DNA from: JASJHI01 sp965371355
Lineage (GTDB): Bacteria; Actinomycetota; Acidimicrobiia; Acidimicrobiales; Ilumatobacteraceae
Length of the DNA stretch: 17,340 bases
Assembly (NCBI GenBank): GCA_965371355.1
Contig: CBDUYD010000053.1
Location: 1-17,340, forward strand
Reading direction: 5' to 3'
The notes under the pieces were generated by a model that saw only the letters and a program-made list of their open reading frames with translations, ran no database searches and had not been told where the DNA came from. A program made the translations under genes and the position numbers. Numbering within the stretch: position 1 is the stretch's first letter; every line of letters begins with the position of its first letter. Below are positions 7,492 to 15,549 of this stretch, piece after piece.

Positions 7492-7499
7492 GGGTCGTT

Positions 7500-10400
7500 G
7501 TGGCACGCACGGGCGACGAAGTCCTGCAGCGCGGCCCGCCGACGACATTGGTCGGCCGCCGATCCGAGCGACACGCGCTCGCCGAGTGGGCGGCCGACGC
7601 CTGGGCGGGACAGATGCGCATCGTCACGATCATCGGTGAGCCGGGCGTCGGCAAGACAACCCTCGCCGACGATCTGATGGCCGCTGAGTCCTCGACAGGA
7701 ACCACCGTGTTCGCGTCCTCGTGCCACGACGACCTCGGAGTTCCACTACTTCCGCTCGTGTCGGCGCTGCGCAGCGAAGACATCCTCGGCGAGGCGATCG
7801 GCACACTCTCGAGCAACGACCTGCAGCTGCGCATCGGACGCGATCCCCGCGTGTTCATGCGGCTCACAGACGTGCTGCTGACCGCCGCTTCCCGCGGGCG
7901 GGCGATCCTCCGCCTCGACGACGTGCACTGGGCCGACCGCGGATCACTCGATCTGCTGACCCATCTGGTGACGTCGGCTGCCCGGCAGAACGCGATGGCA
8001 CCGGTGACGCTGCTCGTGCTCCTGACGACCAGGCCCACCACGGCCGGTCAGCCTCCCAACGAGGCGCTGGCACGGATCGCGCAGGAGCGGGCTCACCGGG
8101 TGCTCGCCCTCGATCCACTCGGCGAACTCGCGGTCAACGAGATGCTGCGCAGCCTCACCGGTGCCGTACCGTCGGGGCGGCTGCTCGCCGACGTCATGGA
8201 GGTCACGGGCGGGAACCCGCTCTTCGTCAGATCGCTGGTCGACGAACTCCGCGGGCGCGGCGAGCTGATGATCGAGGGCGGCACGGTGCTCGCGACCACC
8301 GAGGTTCGCGCGGGGCCCAACCACCTCGACCACGTCCAACGGGGCCAGCTCGATCGGTTGGGCACAGAGGCGCGCGAGCTCGTCACCGTCGCGAGCCTGA
8401 TGGACAACCCGCTCGACATCGGCACGCTCACCGCGGCCATCGGCTGGACCGAGGCACGGGTCGAGCAGGCCCTCGACGAGGCCGAGCGCGGCGGCGTGAT
8501 CCACTCGACCGACTCCGACGAGGTGATCTTCCGGCATCCCACGGTCCGTCAGCTCGTCGCCGGTGATCGATCCTCTCGATCCATCCGTGTAGTGCACCGC
8601 CAGATCGCCGAACGCCTGACCGAGCTCGACCGGGGAGCCAGCGACGAGCACACGATCCAGGTCGCGCACCATCTCCGCCGCGCCGGCCGAGGAGCGAATC
8701 CGATCGACATGGCCAGGATCGGAGGTCGCGCGGCCGAGCTGTCCGCCGGATACGGCGCGTGGACGCGGGCCGCTCGATACGCGGAGCTCGCGCTCGACGC
8801 ATTGCCGCACCTCGATGCCGCGCAACGGCAGGCCCTCGTCCCGACCGAGTCCGACCTCCGCCACATTGCCGCGCTCAGCCACCTTCGCAACCACGATCCG
8901 ATCGCGACCGAGGAGCATTGCGCGGCGGCGATCGACCTGGCGCGGCAATCCGGCGATCTCGAGGCGTGGGGACGGGCGCTCCTCCTCGAACAGCGGAGCA
9001 AGCTGTCCCTCCGCCCGGAAGCGCTCCAAGAGGCCCTCGACGGGAACGAGATCCGCGATTTCCTCGACCTCGCCGGTGACCGTTCCCCGCGTGCCAGTGC
9101 TCAGTGTTGGCAGCTCCTCGCGGAGATGGCCGGGCTGATGGGTGGGCACGACCGTCACGCTGCCGAGGAGGCGATCCGGCTCGCGCGAGAGCTGGCCGAC
9201 GACGCACTCCGGGCCTGGGCGCACTTCGCGGACGGATTGACCGACTTCGTTGCGCTGAAACCGGGTCCGACCATCGCGGCGATGCTGGAGGGCGAGAACG
9301 CCGCCCGGAGTTCCGGTGAGGACTGGGTGCTGTCCGCGCTACTCGTGCGTCGTGCGCTTGCCGAATTGATGACCGGGGATCTCGGGCGGGCCGCCACCAC
9401 GATCGCCGAAGCCGAGCGGAATAGTCTCGCCACACACAACTGGGGTGAGTACGGGCTCGCCCTGGCCGGCGCCGCCGAGTTGGCACTGGCGCGCGGCGAC
9501 CTCCCCTCCGCCGAACGTCTGGCCCAGGACGCGCTCGCCGCGCACGCACGCTCATCGTCGCCCTACACCGCCCTGTTCGCTTGGCCGACGCTGGCATACG
9601 TCCGCGCGCTGCGACGAGATCACCTCGGCGCGCGCCAAGCGCTCGACGACTGGGAAGCCTCCGGCGTCTCCGGCGCGTCGAGATTCCGGCTGGTGGTCGA
9701 CCTGATGGACGAGGGCGAGCACGGCGAGGCGGTGCCGGTCGACCTGGATCGCTACGCACCGGCCTCGCGCCACACCCCGACCGTGTTCGACGCGGCTGCG
9801 CTCGCAGTCGACGTCGAGCTCGGAGTCGAGCTCGGGCTCCCGGAACTCCTCTCCCATGCACTCGCCCGGCTGCGCCAGCTCGAAGAGCAGGGGATGCGTA
9901 CGCTCCTGCCGACCGGGGCGGACATCGGCCGCCTGATCGGAATGGCCCAGATCGCACTCGGAGACGTCGACCCGGGGATCGCGCGTCTGCGCTCGAGCGA
10001 GCGGGATCTCGAGGCGGCCGGCGCCCGGACCGAACTGCTGCGTTGCCGCGTCGAGCGGTGCCTGGCGATGGCGGCCCGCGACCCGACGAGCGTGACCGAG
10101 TTCGCGACGACGCTCGGCGAGGAACTCGACGAGTCGTCGATGCTCGGGTTGCTCGACAGGCTGCGCCTCCACCTGCCCGACTCGGTCGGCTCGGGCGTCC
10201 GCTTGAACCGCACGGTGGTGGTGTGGGATCTCGTCGCCTCGACACCGCTCCTCGTCGCCGCCGGCGACCGTGGCTACGTCGACGTCATCCACGAGCTGAA
10301 CGACCTCATCAGCCGACGGCTCGAGGAGCACCACGGCATCGCCTTCAAGTACTCGGGCGACGGTGTGTTCGCGTGGTTCCTCGACGCTCAGGATGCGCTG

Positions 10401-10694
10401 CGCTGCGCGGTCGACGTGCGTGTCGACCTCGCGTACCGGAATCGTCGGTCACGGCGCCCCCTCATCTTGCGGACGGGTGTGGCGACCGGCCAGCCGGTCG
10501 CCGACGAGGGCGACCTGTTCGGACTCGCCGTCGTGACCGCGGCCCGTCTGTGCGACATGGCGGGCTCAGAGCAGATCCTGAGCACGGTCGACACAGCGGT
10601 CGCGGCAGGATCCGGGTTTCCGGTCGAGGCGCTCGACGACATGGCCCTGAAGGGCATCGCCGAACCGGTCGCCGTCGTGTCGGTCGCTCCCTGA
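7500..10694 (+). CDS. AAA ATPase with C-terminal class III adenylate/guanylate cyclase domain
   Basis: This large cytoplasmic protein of 1064 residues has no membrane segments. The N-terminal AAA_16/NACHT-like ATPase opens with TLVGRRSE; Walker A is GEPGVGKT (46-53) and Walker B is LRLDDVHWAD (Asp140, Asp141), as in LuxR/LAL-type ATPases. The middle (about 400-890) is Ala/Leu-rich helical sequence resembling TPR repeats, a likely ligand or partner sensor. The C-terminal cyclase domain (about 905-1064) has both metal aspartates (Asp910 in WDLVAST, Asp954 in KYSGDG), the base-selecting pair Lys950 and Asp1005, and the transition-state Arg1016. The matching Asn position is Val1012. Lys/Asp predicts ATP preference, so cAMP is likely if it is active. 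In the related mycobacterial proteins I recall, the cyclase domain is N-terminal; here it is last. Confidence 0.9.
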   Translation: MARTGDEVLQRGPPTTLVGRRSERHALAEWAADAWAGQMRIVTIIGEPGVGKTTLADDLMAAESSTGTTVFASSCHDDLGVPLLPLVSALRSEDILGEAIGTLSSNDLQLRIGRDPRVFMRLTDVLLTAASRGRAILRLDDVHWADRGSLDLLTHLVTSAARQNAMAPVTLLVLLTTRPTTAGQPPNEALARIAQERAHRVLALDPLGELAVNEMLRSLTGAVPSGRLLADVMEVTGGNPLFVRSLVDELRGRGELMIEGGTVLATTEVRAGPNHLDHVQRGQLDRLGTEARELVTVASLMDNPLDIGTLTAAIGWTEARVEQALDEAERGGVIHSTDSDEVIFRHPTVRQLVAGDRSSRSIRVVHRQIAERLTELDRGASDEHTIQVAHHLRRAGRGANPIDMARIGGRAAELSAGYGAWTRAARYAELALDALPHLDAAQRQALVPTESDLRHIAALSHLRNHDPIATEEHCAAAIDLARQSGDLEAWGRALLLEQRSKLSLRPEALQEALDGNEIRDFLDLAGDRSPRASAQCWQLLAEMAGLMGGHDRHAAEEAIRLARELADDALRAWAHFADGLTDFVALKPGPTIAAMLEGENAARSSGEDWVLSALLVRRALAELMTGDLGRAATTIAEAERNSLATHNWGEYGLALAGAAELALARGDLPSAERLAQDALAAHARSSSPYTALFAWPTLAYVRALRRDHLGARQALDDWEASGVSGASRFRLVVDLMDEGEHGEAVPVDLDRYAPASRHTPTVFDAAALAVDVELGVELGLPELLSHALARLRQLEEQGMRTLLPTGADIGRLIGMAQIALGDVDPGIARLRSSERDLEAAGARTELLRCRVERCLAMAARDPTSVTEFATTLGEELDESSMLGLLDRLRLHLPDSVGSGVRLNRTVVVWDLVASTPLLVAAGDRGYVDVIHELNDLISRRLEEHHGIAFKYSGDGVFAWFLDAQDALRCAVDVRVDLAYRNRRSRRPLILRTGVATGQPVADEGDLFGLAVVTAARLCDMAGSEQILSTVDTAVAAGSGFPVEALDDMALKGIAEPVAVVSVAP

Positions 10695-10835
10695 CATCGC
10701 ACGCGCCCGCGGCGCCACAGGGATGATGTGACGGGTGCCCACTCGACCTCTGGGACCAACGGTTGTACCTTTGTGAACAAGGCCGTGAGGCGCAGCCCGG
10801 GGATCCCTCGGAGCCCTCCGGTATAGGGGGCACAC
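10695..10835 (+). other. Intergenic leader of the unknown gene pair
   Basis: These 141 bp separate the cyclase gene from two unknown genes. They contain a short perfect inverted repeat TTGT-GA-ACAA (10771-10780) that could be an operator, a TATAGG box (10822-10827) ending 8 nt before ATG 10836, and a GGGGG run (10826-10830) that could act as a ribosome site. No convincing -35 box is seen. Confidence 0.3.
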
Positions 10836-11591
10836 ATGCCGACAATGCCGTTCCACCTCGAGAAGGGCGACCTGCTCAACGCTCTGGAGAGCTTGGTGAA
10901 CGCCGAATCACCGCCGGGCGGACCCGCCAACCCGCTCGTCCAAGTCCTCCAAGATGTCTGCGACGACCTGGCGGGCGGCACGAACCTGAAGGCTGCGCTC
11001 GACTCCGTCATCCCCGCCGGATCGCCGGCGGGCAGTGTTGCCGGTCGCACGAGGGAGGCGCTCGAGAAGTGGTTCGATCCACCGCCGGGCGGCGACGCCA
11101 CGAACGGGTACTGGGTCGACTACGACAACTCTCGGACGGACCAGGTGGTCACACAGGCGATCAGATTCGCGATGCGGACCGCATGGGGATGGCAGAACGG
11201 ACCTGTGCCCACCGGAAGGAGAGAGATTCGATTCTGGTGGTGGTGCGAACAACCCTGGTTCGACTCCTGGGTGACGTGGGAGTCGGGCACGTCGGCGGTC
11301 AACGTCTTCTTCGCCACGCCGCCGCACACCGGTGGCAAGATCGTCCGCAACATGCACAACGTCCCGGCAACGGATGCCGCTCCGATCGCACTCACCGGCA
11401 CCGGCGATGCGTCGGGCGACATGGTGCTCGTCAGCACCTTCCGACACAAGCGGAGGAAGGTCGCCACCACCGCAGCCACGCCACAATCCGACGTCGCCGT
11501 ACCGAAGAGGGTGTGGGAAGACAAGGGGAAGCTCGGGATGTGGTCGATCCAGGCCAAGGCGGGCGGCATGAACCCGAGGATGGTGTGGTGA
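10836..11591 (+). CDS. Hypothetical protein with a Trp-rich centre, first gene of an unknown pair
   Basis: I do not recognise this 251-residue protein. ATG 10836 is the first in-frame start after a GGGGG run. The N-terminal third is helical with repeated Pro/Gly turns (SPPGGPANP, PAGSPAGS, DPPPGGD). The centre is unusually aromatic: six Trp between residues 134 and 148 (WWWCEQPWFDSWVTW). The C-terminal part is basic with Thr/Ala (RHKRRKVATT). There is no signal peptide and no membrane helix, so it is probably cytoplasmic. The pattern of surface-like loops and a Trp core suggests a folded beta-rich domain, but no family is assigned. Its stop overlaps the next ATG by one base (TGATG), so the two proteins are probably made together. 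A coding call is supported by GC-biased third positions and by the coupling. Confidence 0.75.
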   Translation: MPTMPFHLEKGDLLNALESLVNAESPPGGPANPLVQVLQDVCDDLAGGTNLKAALDSVIPAGSPAGSVAGRTREALEKWFDPPPGGDATNGYWVDYDNSRTDQVVTQAIRFAMRTAWGWQNGPVPTGRREIRFWWWCEQPWFDSWVTWESGTSAVNVFFATPPHTGGKIVRNMHNVPATDAAPIALTGTGDASGDMVLVSTFRHKRRKVATTAATPQSDVAVPKRVWEDKGKLGMWSIQAKAGGMNPRMVW

Positions 11592-12001
11592 TGGGAGACG
11601 ACAGAAACGACAGGTACCGGTGCGTGCAGGACGACGATCCGCAGGTGCTGCGCGACGTGCGGTACGACATCACCAACGGTCTCGCGGACGACTTCGCCCT
11701 GAACCCGGACGGCTTCGAGGTACTCGTGGGTTCCGGATGGGAGTCCCTAGTCGGCCAAGGCGAGGTCGAAGCCGTCGTCTGGCGCTACCGGACGACACCG
11801 ACGCCGAACCTGATCGGTGAGCTGGAAGCCGTTGAGATCGAGATCGACGGTGCGACGTTCGTCATCGACGACGGCTCGACGGTCCTCTACCGGCGATTCG
11901 TCGACTGGTACGGGGCGCTCGGAGAGGTCGGGATCCTCGGCGCGTCGCGAGTGATCGAAGCAGACGAGATCGACGATCAAGACGACCTCGCGGCGAGCTG
12001 A
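11591..12001 (+). CDS. Hypothetical acidic protein, second gene of the unknown pair
   Basis: This is an unrecognised 136-residue protein that starts at ATG 11591, sharing one base with the previous stop. It is strongly acidic, with Asp/Glu clusters at both ends (MGDDRNDR, QDDDPQ and the tail EADEIDDQDD). The middle alternates hydrophobic and charged residues (EVEAVVWRYRTTPTPN, LEAVEIEIDGATFVIDDG), which looks like beta strands. It has no signal peptide, membrane segment or cysteine-based metal site. An acidic protein paired with a partly basic partner suggests a complex, but this is inference only. The frame is open upstream through the preceding gene, but that part is a shadow. Confidence 0.72.
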   Translation: MGDDRNDRYRCVQDDDPQVLRDVRYDITNGLADDFALNPDGFEVLVGSGWESLVGQGEVEAVVWRYRTTPTPNLIGELEAVEIEIDGATFVIDDGSTVLYRRFVDWYGALGEVGILGASRVIEADEIDDQDDLAAS

Positions 12002-12011
12002 CGCCCGCGCT

Positions 12012-12037
12012 CCACGGAAGGGCGCGTGGTTGTGTTC
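12012..12037 (+). terminator. Possible terminator after the unknown pair
   Basis: An inverted repeat CCACG/CGTGG (12012-12016 and 12025-12029, 8-nt loop) starts 10 nt after the stop and is followed by TTGTGTT. The stem is short and the T tract imperfect. It would separate the unknown pair from topA. Confidence 0.35.
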
Positions 12038-12062
12038 CCCACTTCTCACGGCACACTCCTGC

Positions 12063-12096
12063 TTGACAACCCCCTGCATCGTGTCCTAGCGAAAGG
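12063..12096 (+). promoter_or_regulatory. topA promoter and ribosome-binding site
   Basis: A perfect -35 TTGACA (12063-12068), an 18-bp spacer and a -10 TAGCGA (12087-12092) precede topA. An AAAGG Shine-Dalgarno (12092-12096) lies 5 nt before ATG 12102. It is the best -35 box in the window and probably drives topA-tmk-holB. Confidence 0.65.
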
Positions 12097-12101
12097 TCCG
12101 T

Positions 12102-14912
12102 ATGTCCAAGCCACTCGTCGTCGTGGAGTCGCCCGCCAAGGCAAAGACGCTGTCGAAACTGCTCGGCAGCGACTTCGACGTGCGCGCCTCGGTGGGTCAC
12201 GTCGCCGACCTCCCGTCGAAGGGCTTGAACATCGATGTCGACAACGGGTTCAAGCCAACCTACGAGCTCACCGACCGCGGCAAGACGGTGATCAAAGAGC
12301 TCAAGACCGCACTCAAGGATGCCTCCGAGCTCTACCTCGCAACCGATGAAGACCGCGAGGGCGAAGCGATCTCGTGGCACCTGCTCGAGTACCTGAAGCC
12401 GAAGGTTCCGGTGAAGCGGATGGTGTTCCACGAGATCACCCAGTCGGCTATCGAGCACGCCGTCGACAACCCGCGCGACCTCGACTACGGGCTGGTCGAC
12501 GCTGCCGAGACGCGGCGGATCCTCGATCGCCTGTACGGCTACGAGGTGTCGCCGGTGCTCTGGCGGCGCGTCAACCGCGGGCTCAGCGCCGGCCGCGTGC
12601 AGAGCCCCTCGGTGCGGCTCATCGTGCAGCGCGAACGCGAACGGATGGCGTTCGTGTCGGCGGATTACTGGAGCATCGACCTGACGACCGCGACCAGCCC
12701 GTCGTTCGAAGCCAAGCTCACCGCCCTCGACGGAACCAGGGTCGCCGTCGGCAAGGACTTCGACGATCGCGGGCAGGCGGCGGACAAGGTCGTCGCCGTC
12801 GCCGAGGCGCGCGCCCGAGCGCTCACCGAGGGCCTCACCGATGCCGACTTCACCGTTCGCTCGGTCGAGGAGAAGCCCTACCGGTCGTCGCCCAAGCCAC
12901 CGTTCATGACCTCGACACTGCAACAGGAGGGCGGGCGCAAGCTGCGCCTCTCGGCCTCGCAGGTGATGCGTGTCGCGCAGGGCCTCTACGAGCGCGGGTT
13001 CATCACCTACATGCGTACCGACAACGTCACGTTGTCCAGCGAGGCGATGCAGGCCACCCGCGCGGCGATCCAGAGCGAGTACGGCGCCAACTACCTCAGT
13101 CCGAAGCCGAAGCAGTACGCGTCGAAGGTGAAGAACGCGCAGGAGGCCCACGAGGCGATCCGCCCGACCACGCCCTACCGCTCGCCGAGCCGACTGCAGG
13201 GCGAACTCAACAGTCAGGATCTGGCGCTCTACCGCCTCGTTTGGCAGCGCACCCTGGCGTCGCAGATGGCCGATGCCGCGGGAGTCACAGTGAGCATCCG
13301 GCTGGCCGCCGGCGCGGTCGACCGCGGCACGGGTGAGCTCACCGACTGCGAGTTCTCGGCGTCGGGCACGACGATCACGTTCCCGGGCTACCGGGCGGTC
13401 TACGTCGCCTCCAAAGAGGAGCGCGGCGACGACGCCGCCGACCGCGAGACACTGCTCCCGCCGCTGGTCGAGAGCGACCGGGTTCCGATCTCGATGATCG
13501 AGCCGAACGGTCACACCACCACTCCCCCGGCGCGCTTCACCGAGGCATCGCTCGTCAAGCGGCTCGAGGAACTCGGGATCGGCAGGCCGTCGACGTGGGC
13601 GTCGATCATCCAGACGATCCAGGACCGCGGATACGTGTGGAAGAAGGGGCAGGCGCTGATCCCCACGTGGACCGCGTTCGCCGTGATCCGCCTGCTCGAG
13701 GAGCACTTCGACAATCTGGTCGACTACGACTTCACCGCCTCGATCGACACCGACCTCGACGCGATCGCGCGCGGTGACCGTTCGAAGGAGAAGTGGCTCA
13801 AGCGCTTCTACTTCGGGGACCTCGGCGACGGCGACACCGAGGCGATCTCGGCCGAAGCGGGGGTCGGCGACGACGCACTCCTCGGGCTGAAGCGGTTGGT
13901 CGTGGAGAACCTCGACGAGATCGACGCCGCGGAGATCAACACATTCCTGCTCGGACACGACGCCGAGGGCCGCGAGATCGTGGCCAAGCCGGGCAAGTAC
14001 GGCCCGTACGTCAGGCGCGGCGACGACACCGCGAGCGTGCCCGACGACCTGCCACCGGACGAGTTGTCGATCGACAAGGCGCTCGAGCTGCTCGCCGCCC
14101 CGAAGAGCGACGACCCGATCGGCGAGCTCGACGGCTACCCGGTGTACGCGAAGAACGGGCGGTTCGGCCCGTACGTGCAGTGGGGCGACCACGACGACCC
14201 GCCACCGGGCCTCGAGAAGCCGAAGATGTCGAGCCTGTTCAAGACGATGGTGCTCGAGCGGATCACGATGGACGATGCCGAGGCTCTGCTCCGCTTGCCC
14301 CGCCACCTCGGCGACGACCCCGATGACGGCACCCCGATCTACGCCAACAACGGCCGTTACGGACCGTACGTGCAGAAGGACAAGGACTACCGCTCGATCG
14401 ACTCCGAGGACCAGCTGTTCGAGATCACCCTCGATCAGGCGCTGCACATCTACAGCCAGCCCAAGGTGTTCAAGCGCGGTGGTCGCAACATGGCGGCAAA
14501 GGGTCCGCTGCGCGAGTTGGGCACCGACCCGGTGAGCGAGCGCAACGTCGTCGCCCGCGACGGACGCTTCGGGATCTACGTGACCGACGGCGAGACCAAC
14601 GCATCGCTCGGCAAGGGCGACCGGATCGAGGAGATGACCGAGGCGAGGGCCTACGAGCTGCTGGCGATCCGCCGCGACGCGGTCGCCGCGAAGGGCGGGC
14701 CGAAGAAGAAGCCCGCCAAGAGGAAAGCGGCGGCGAAGAAGGCCACCAAGAAGAAGGCGGCCGCGAAGAAGAAGCCCGCCAAGAAGAAAGCGGCCGCAAA
14801 GCCCGCCACTTCCTCGACCGCACCACCGGCCGAACAGGAACAATACGATCGGGCGGCGAGCGACCGGCCGACCGTCGTCGACATCGCGGCCGATCTCGAC
14901 AACTCCGGGTAG
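12102..14912 (+). CDS. topA: DNA topoisomerase I (type IA)
   Basis: This enzyme relaxes negatively supercoiled DNA by cutting one strand through a 5'-phosphotyrosine. The 936 residues begin with the Toprim domain (MSKPLVVVESPAKAKT with Glu9; acidic motif DEDREGE at 82-88). The SAGRVQS motif of the core follows, and the active tyrosine is Tyr303 in FITYMRTDN. Four Toprim C-terminal repeats are visible (GKYGPYV, GRFGPYV, GRYGPYV, GRFGIYV, about residues 630-825). As in other actinobacteria there is no zinc-finger tail; instead a Lys/Ala-rich tail (about 867-905) probably binds DNA and supports processivity. ATG 12102 has a good promoter and ribosome site. It lies 7 nt upstream of tmk, so the three genes are likely one transcript. 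Confidence 0.97.
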   Translation: MSKPLVVVESPAKAKTLSKLLGSDFDVRASVGHVADLPSKGLNIDVDNGFKPTYELTDRGKTVIKELKTALKDASELYLATDEDREGEAISWHLLEYLKPKVPVKRMVFHEITQSAIEHAVDNPRDLDYGLVDAAETRRILDRLYGYEVSPVLWRRVNRGLSAGRVQSPSVRLIVQRERERMAFVSADYWSIDLTTATSPSFEAKLTALDGTRVAVGKDFDDRGQAADKVVAVAEARARALTEGLTDADFTVRSVEEKPYRSSPKPPFMTSTLQQEGGRKLRLSASQVMRVAQGLYERGFITYMRTDNVTLSSEAMQATRAAIQSEYGANYLSPKPKQYASKVKNAQEAHEAIRPTTPYRSPSRLQGELNSQDLALYRLVWQRTLASQMADAAGVTVSIRLAAGAVDRGTGELTDCEFSASGTTITFPGYRAVYVASKEERGDDAADRETLLPPLVESDRVPISMIEPNGHTTTPPARFTEASLVKRLEELGIGRPSTWASIIQTIQDRGYVWKKGQALIPTWTAFAVIRLLEEHFDNLVDYDFTASIDTDLDAIARGDRSKEKWLKRFYFGDLGDGDTEAISAEAGVGDDALLGLKRLVVENLDEIDAAEINTFLLGHDAEGREIVAKPGKYGPYVRRGDDTASVPDDLPPDELSIDKALELLAAPKSDDPIGELDGYPVYAKNGRFGPYVQWGDHDDPPPGLEKPKMSSLFKTMVLERITMDDAEALLRLPRHLGDDPDDGTPIYANNGRYGPYVQKDKDYRSIDSEDQLFEITLDQALHIYSQPKVFKRGGRNMAAKGPLRELGTDPVSERNVVARDGRFGIYVTDGETNASLGKGDRIEEMTEARAYELLAIRRDAVAAKGGPKKKPAKRKAAAKKATKKKAAAKKKPAKKKAAAKPATSSTAPPAEQEQYDRAASDRPTVVDIAADLDNSG
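14703..14801 (+). repeat. Internal repeat coding the TopA lysine-rich tail
   Basis: Two 36-nt copies (14703-14738 and 14766-14801) differ at only 3 positions and flank a related 27-nt unit. They encode KKKPAKRKAAAK and KKKPAKKKAAAK. The repeat looks like a recent in-frame duplication and could vary in copy number between strains. Confidence 0.8.
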
Positions 14913-14919
14913 CACGAGC

Positions 14920-15549
14920 GTGGCGGGTGACGCACGAGTGAACGATCGACCGGTGTACATCGCGTTCGAGGGAGCCGAAGCGTGCGGCAAGTCGACGCAG
15001 GCGGTGCTGCTCGCCGATGCGATCGGAGCCGTGCTGACCCGCGAAACCGGTGGGACGCCGATCGGATCGCGGATCCGTGAGATCCTCCACGACAACACCG
15101 TCGACAATCTCGCCGCTCGTGCCGAGGCGCTGATGACCGCCGCCGACCGCGCCCAGCACATCGCCGAAGTCGTCCGCCCGGCGCTCGACGCGGGCCGCTC
15201 GGTGGTCAGCGACCGCTCGGTCTACTCCTCGCTCGCCTACCAGGGCTACGGGCGCGAACTCGACGTCGACGAGATCCGCCGCCTGAACCGCTGGGGAACC
15301 GACGACCTGTGGCCCGACGCGGTCGTGTTCCTCGAGATCCCCGACGATCTCGCCGCCGATCGGATGGCCCGCAGAGACCTCGACCGGTTCGAGGCCGCCG
15401 GTGAGGCGTTCCACGACCGCGTGCTCGCAGGATTCCGCACGATGGCAGGCAACGACCCCGAGCACTGGATCACGATCGACGCGAGCGACCCCGTCGACGA
15501 TGTCTCCGACGCGATCCGCGACGCGCTCACCGATCGCGGTGTGCTGTGA
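14920..15549 (+). CDS. tmk: Thymidylate kinase (dTMP kinase)
   Basis: This enzyme phosphorylates dTMP to dTDP with ATP, a step needed for dTTP supply. The product has 209 residues from GTG 14920, or 203 from GTG 14938, which has GGGTGA 7 nt upstream and matches the usual family N-terminus; the choice is open. Visible motifs are the P-loop FEGAEACGKSTQ, the DR motif VVSDRSVYSSLAYQG that binds the nucleotide, and the LID-side helix DRFEAAGEAFHDRV. All expected motifs are present and the length is normal. The gene lies 7 nt after topA and overlaps holB by 4 bp (GTGA), so it is part of a replication-linked operon. Confidence 0.95.
   Translation: MAGDARVNDRPVYIAFEGAEACGKSTQAVLLADAIGAVLTRETGGTPIGSRIREILHDNTVDNLAARAEALMTAADRAQHIAEVVRPALDAGRSVVSDRSVYSSLAYQGYGRELDVDEIRRLNRWGTDDLWPDAVVFLEIPDDLAADRMARRDLDRFEAAGEAFHDRVLAGFRTMAGNDPEHWITIDASDPVDDVSDAIRDALTDRGVL

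Noticed and set aside
7041..7499. Upstream extension of the AAA-cyclase frame
   Set aside because: It overlaps the start half of rsgA in antisense and has no domain content. The TAGCGT box and family similarity place the start at 7500.
7944..9224. 426-codon minus-strand frame, and a similar frame at 8875-10245, over the AAA-cyclase gene
   Set aside because: These are antisense shadows of a gene with intact Walker and cyclase motifs. No ribosome site or family motif is present.
11862..15161. 1099-codon open frame on the - strand opposite topA and tmk
   Set aside because: It is a mirror-frame shadow. The opposite strand carries topA and tmk with complete catalytic motifs, and the antisense product is repetitive Arg/Leu/Val sequence.
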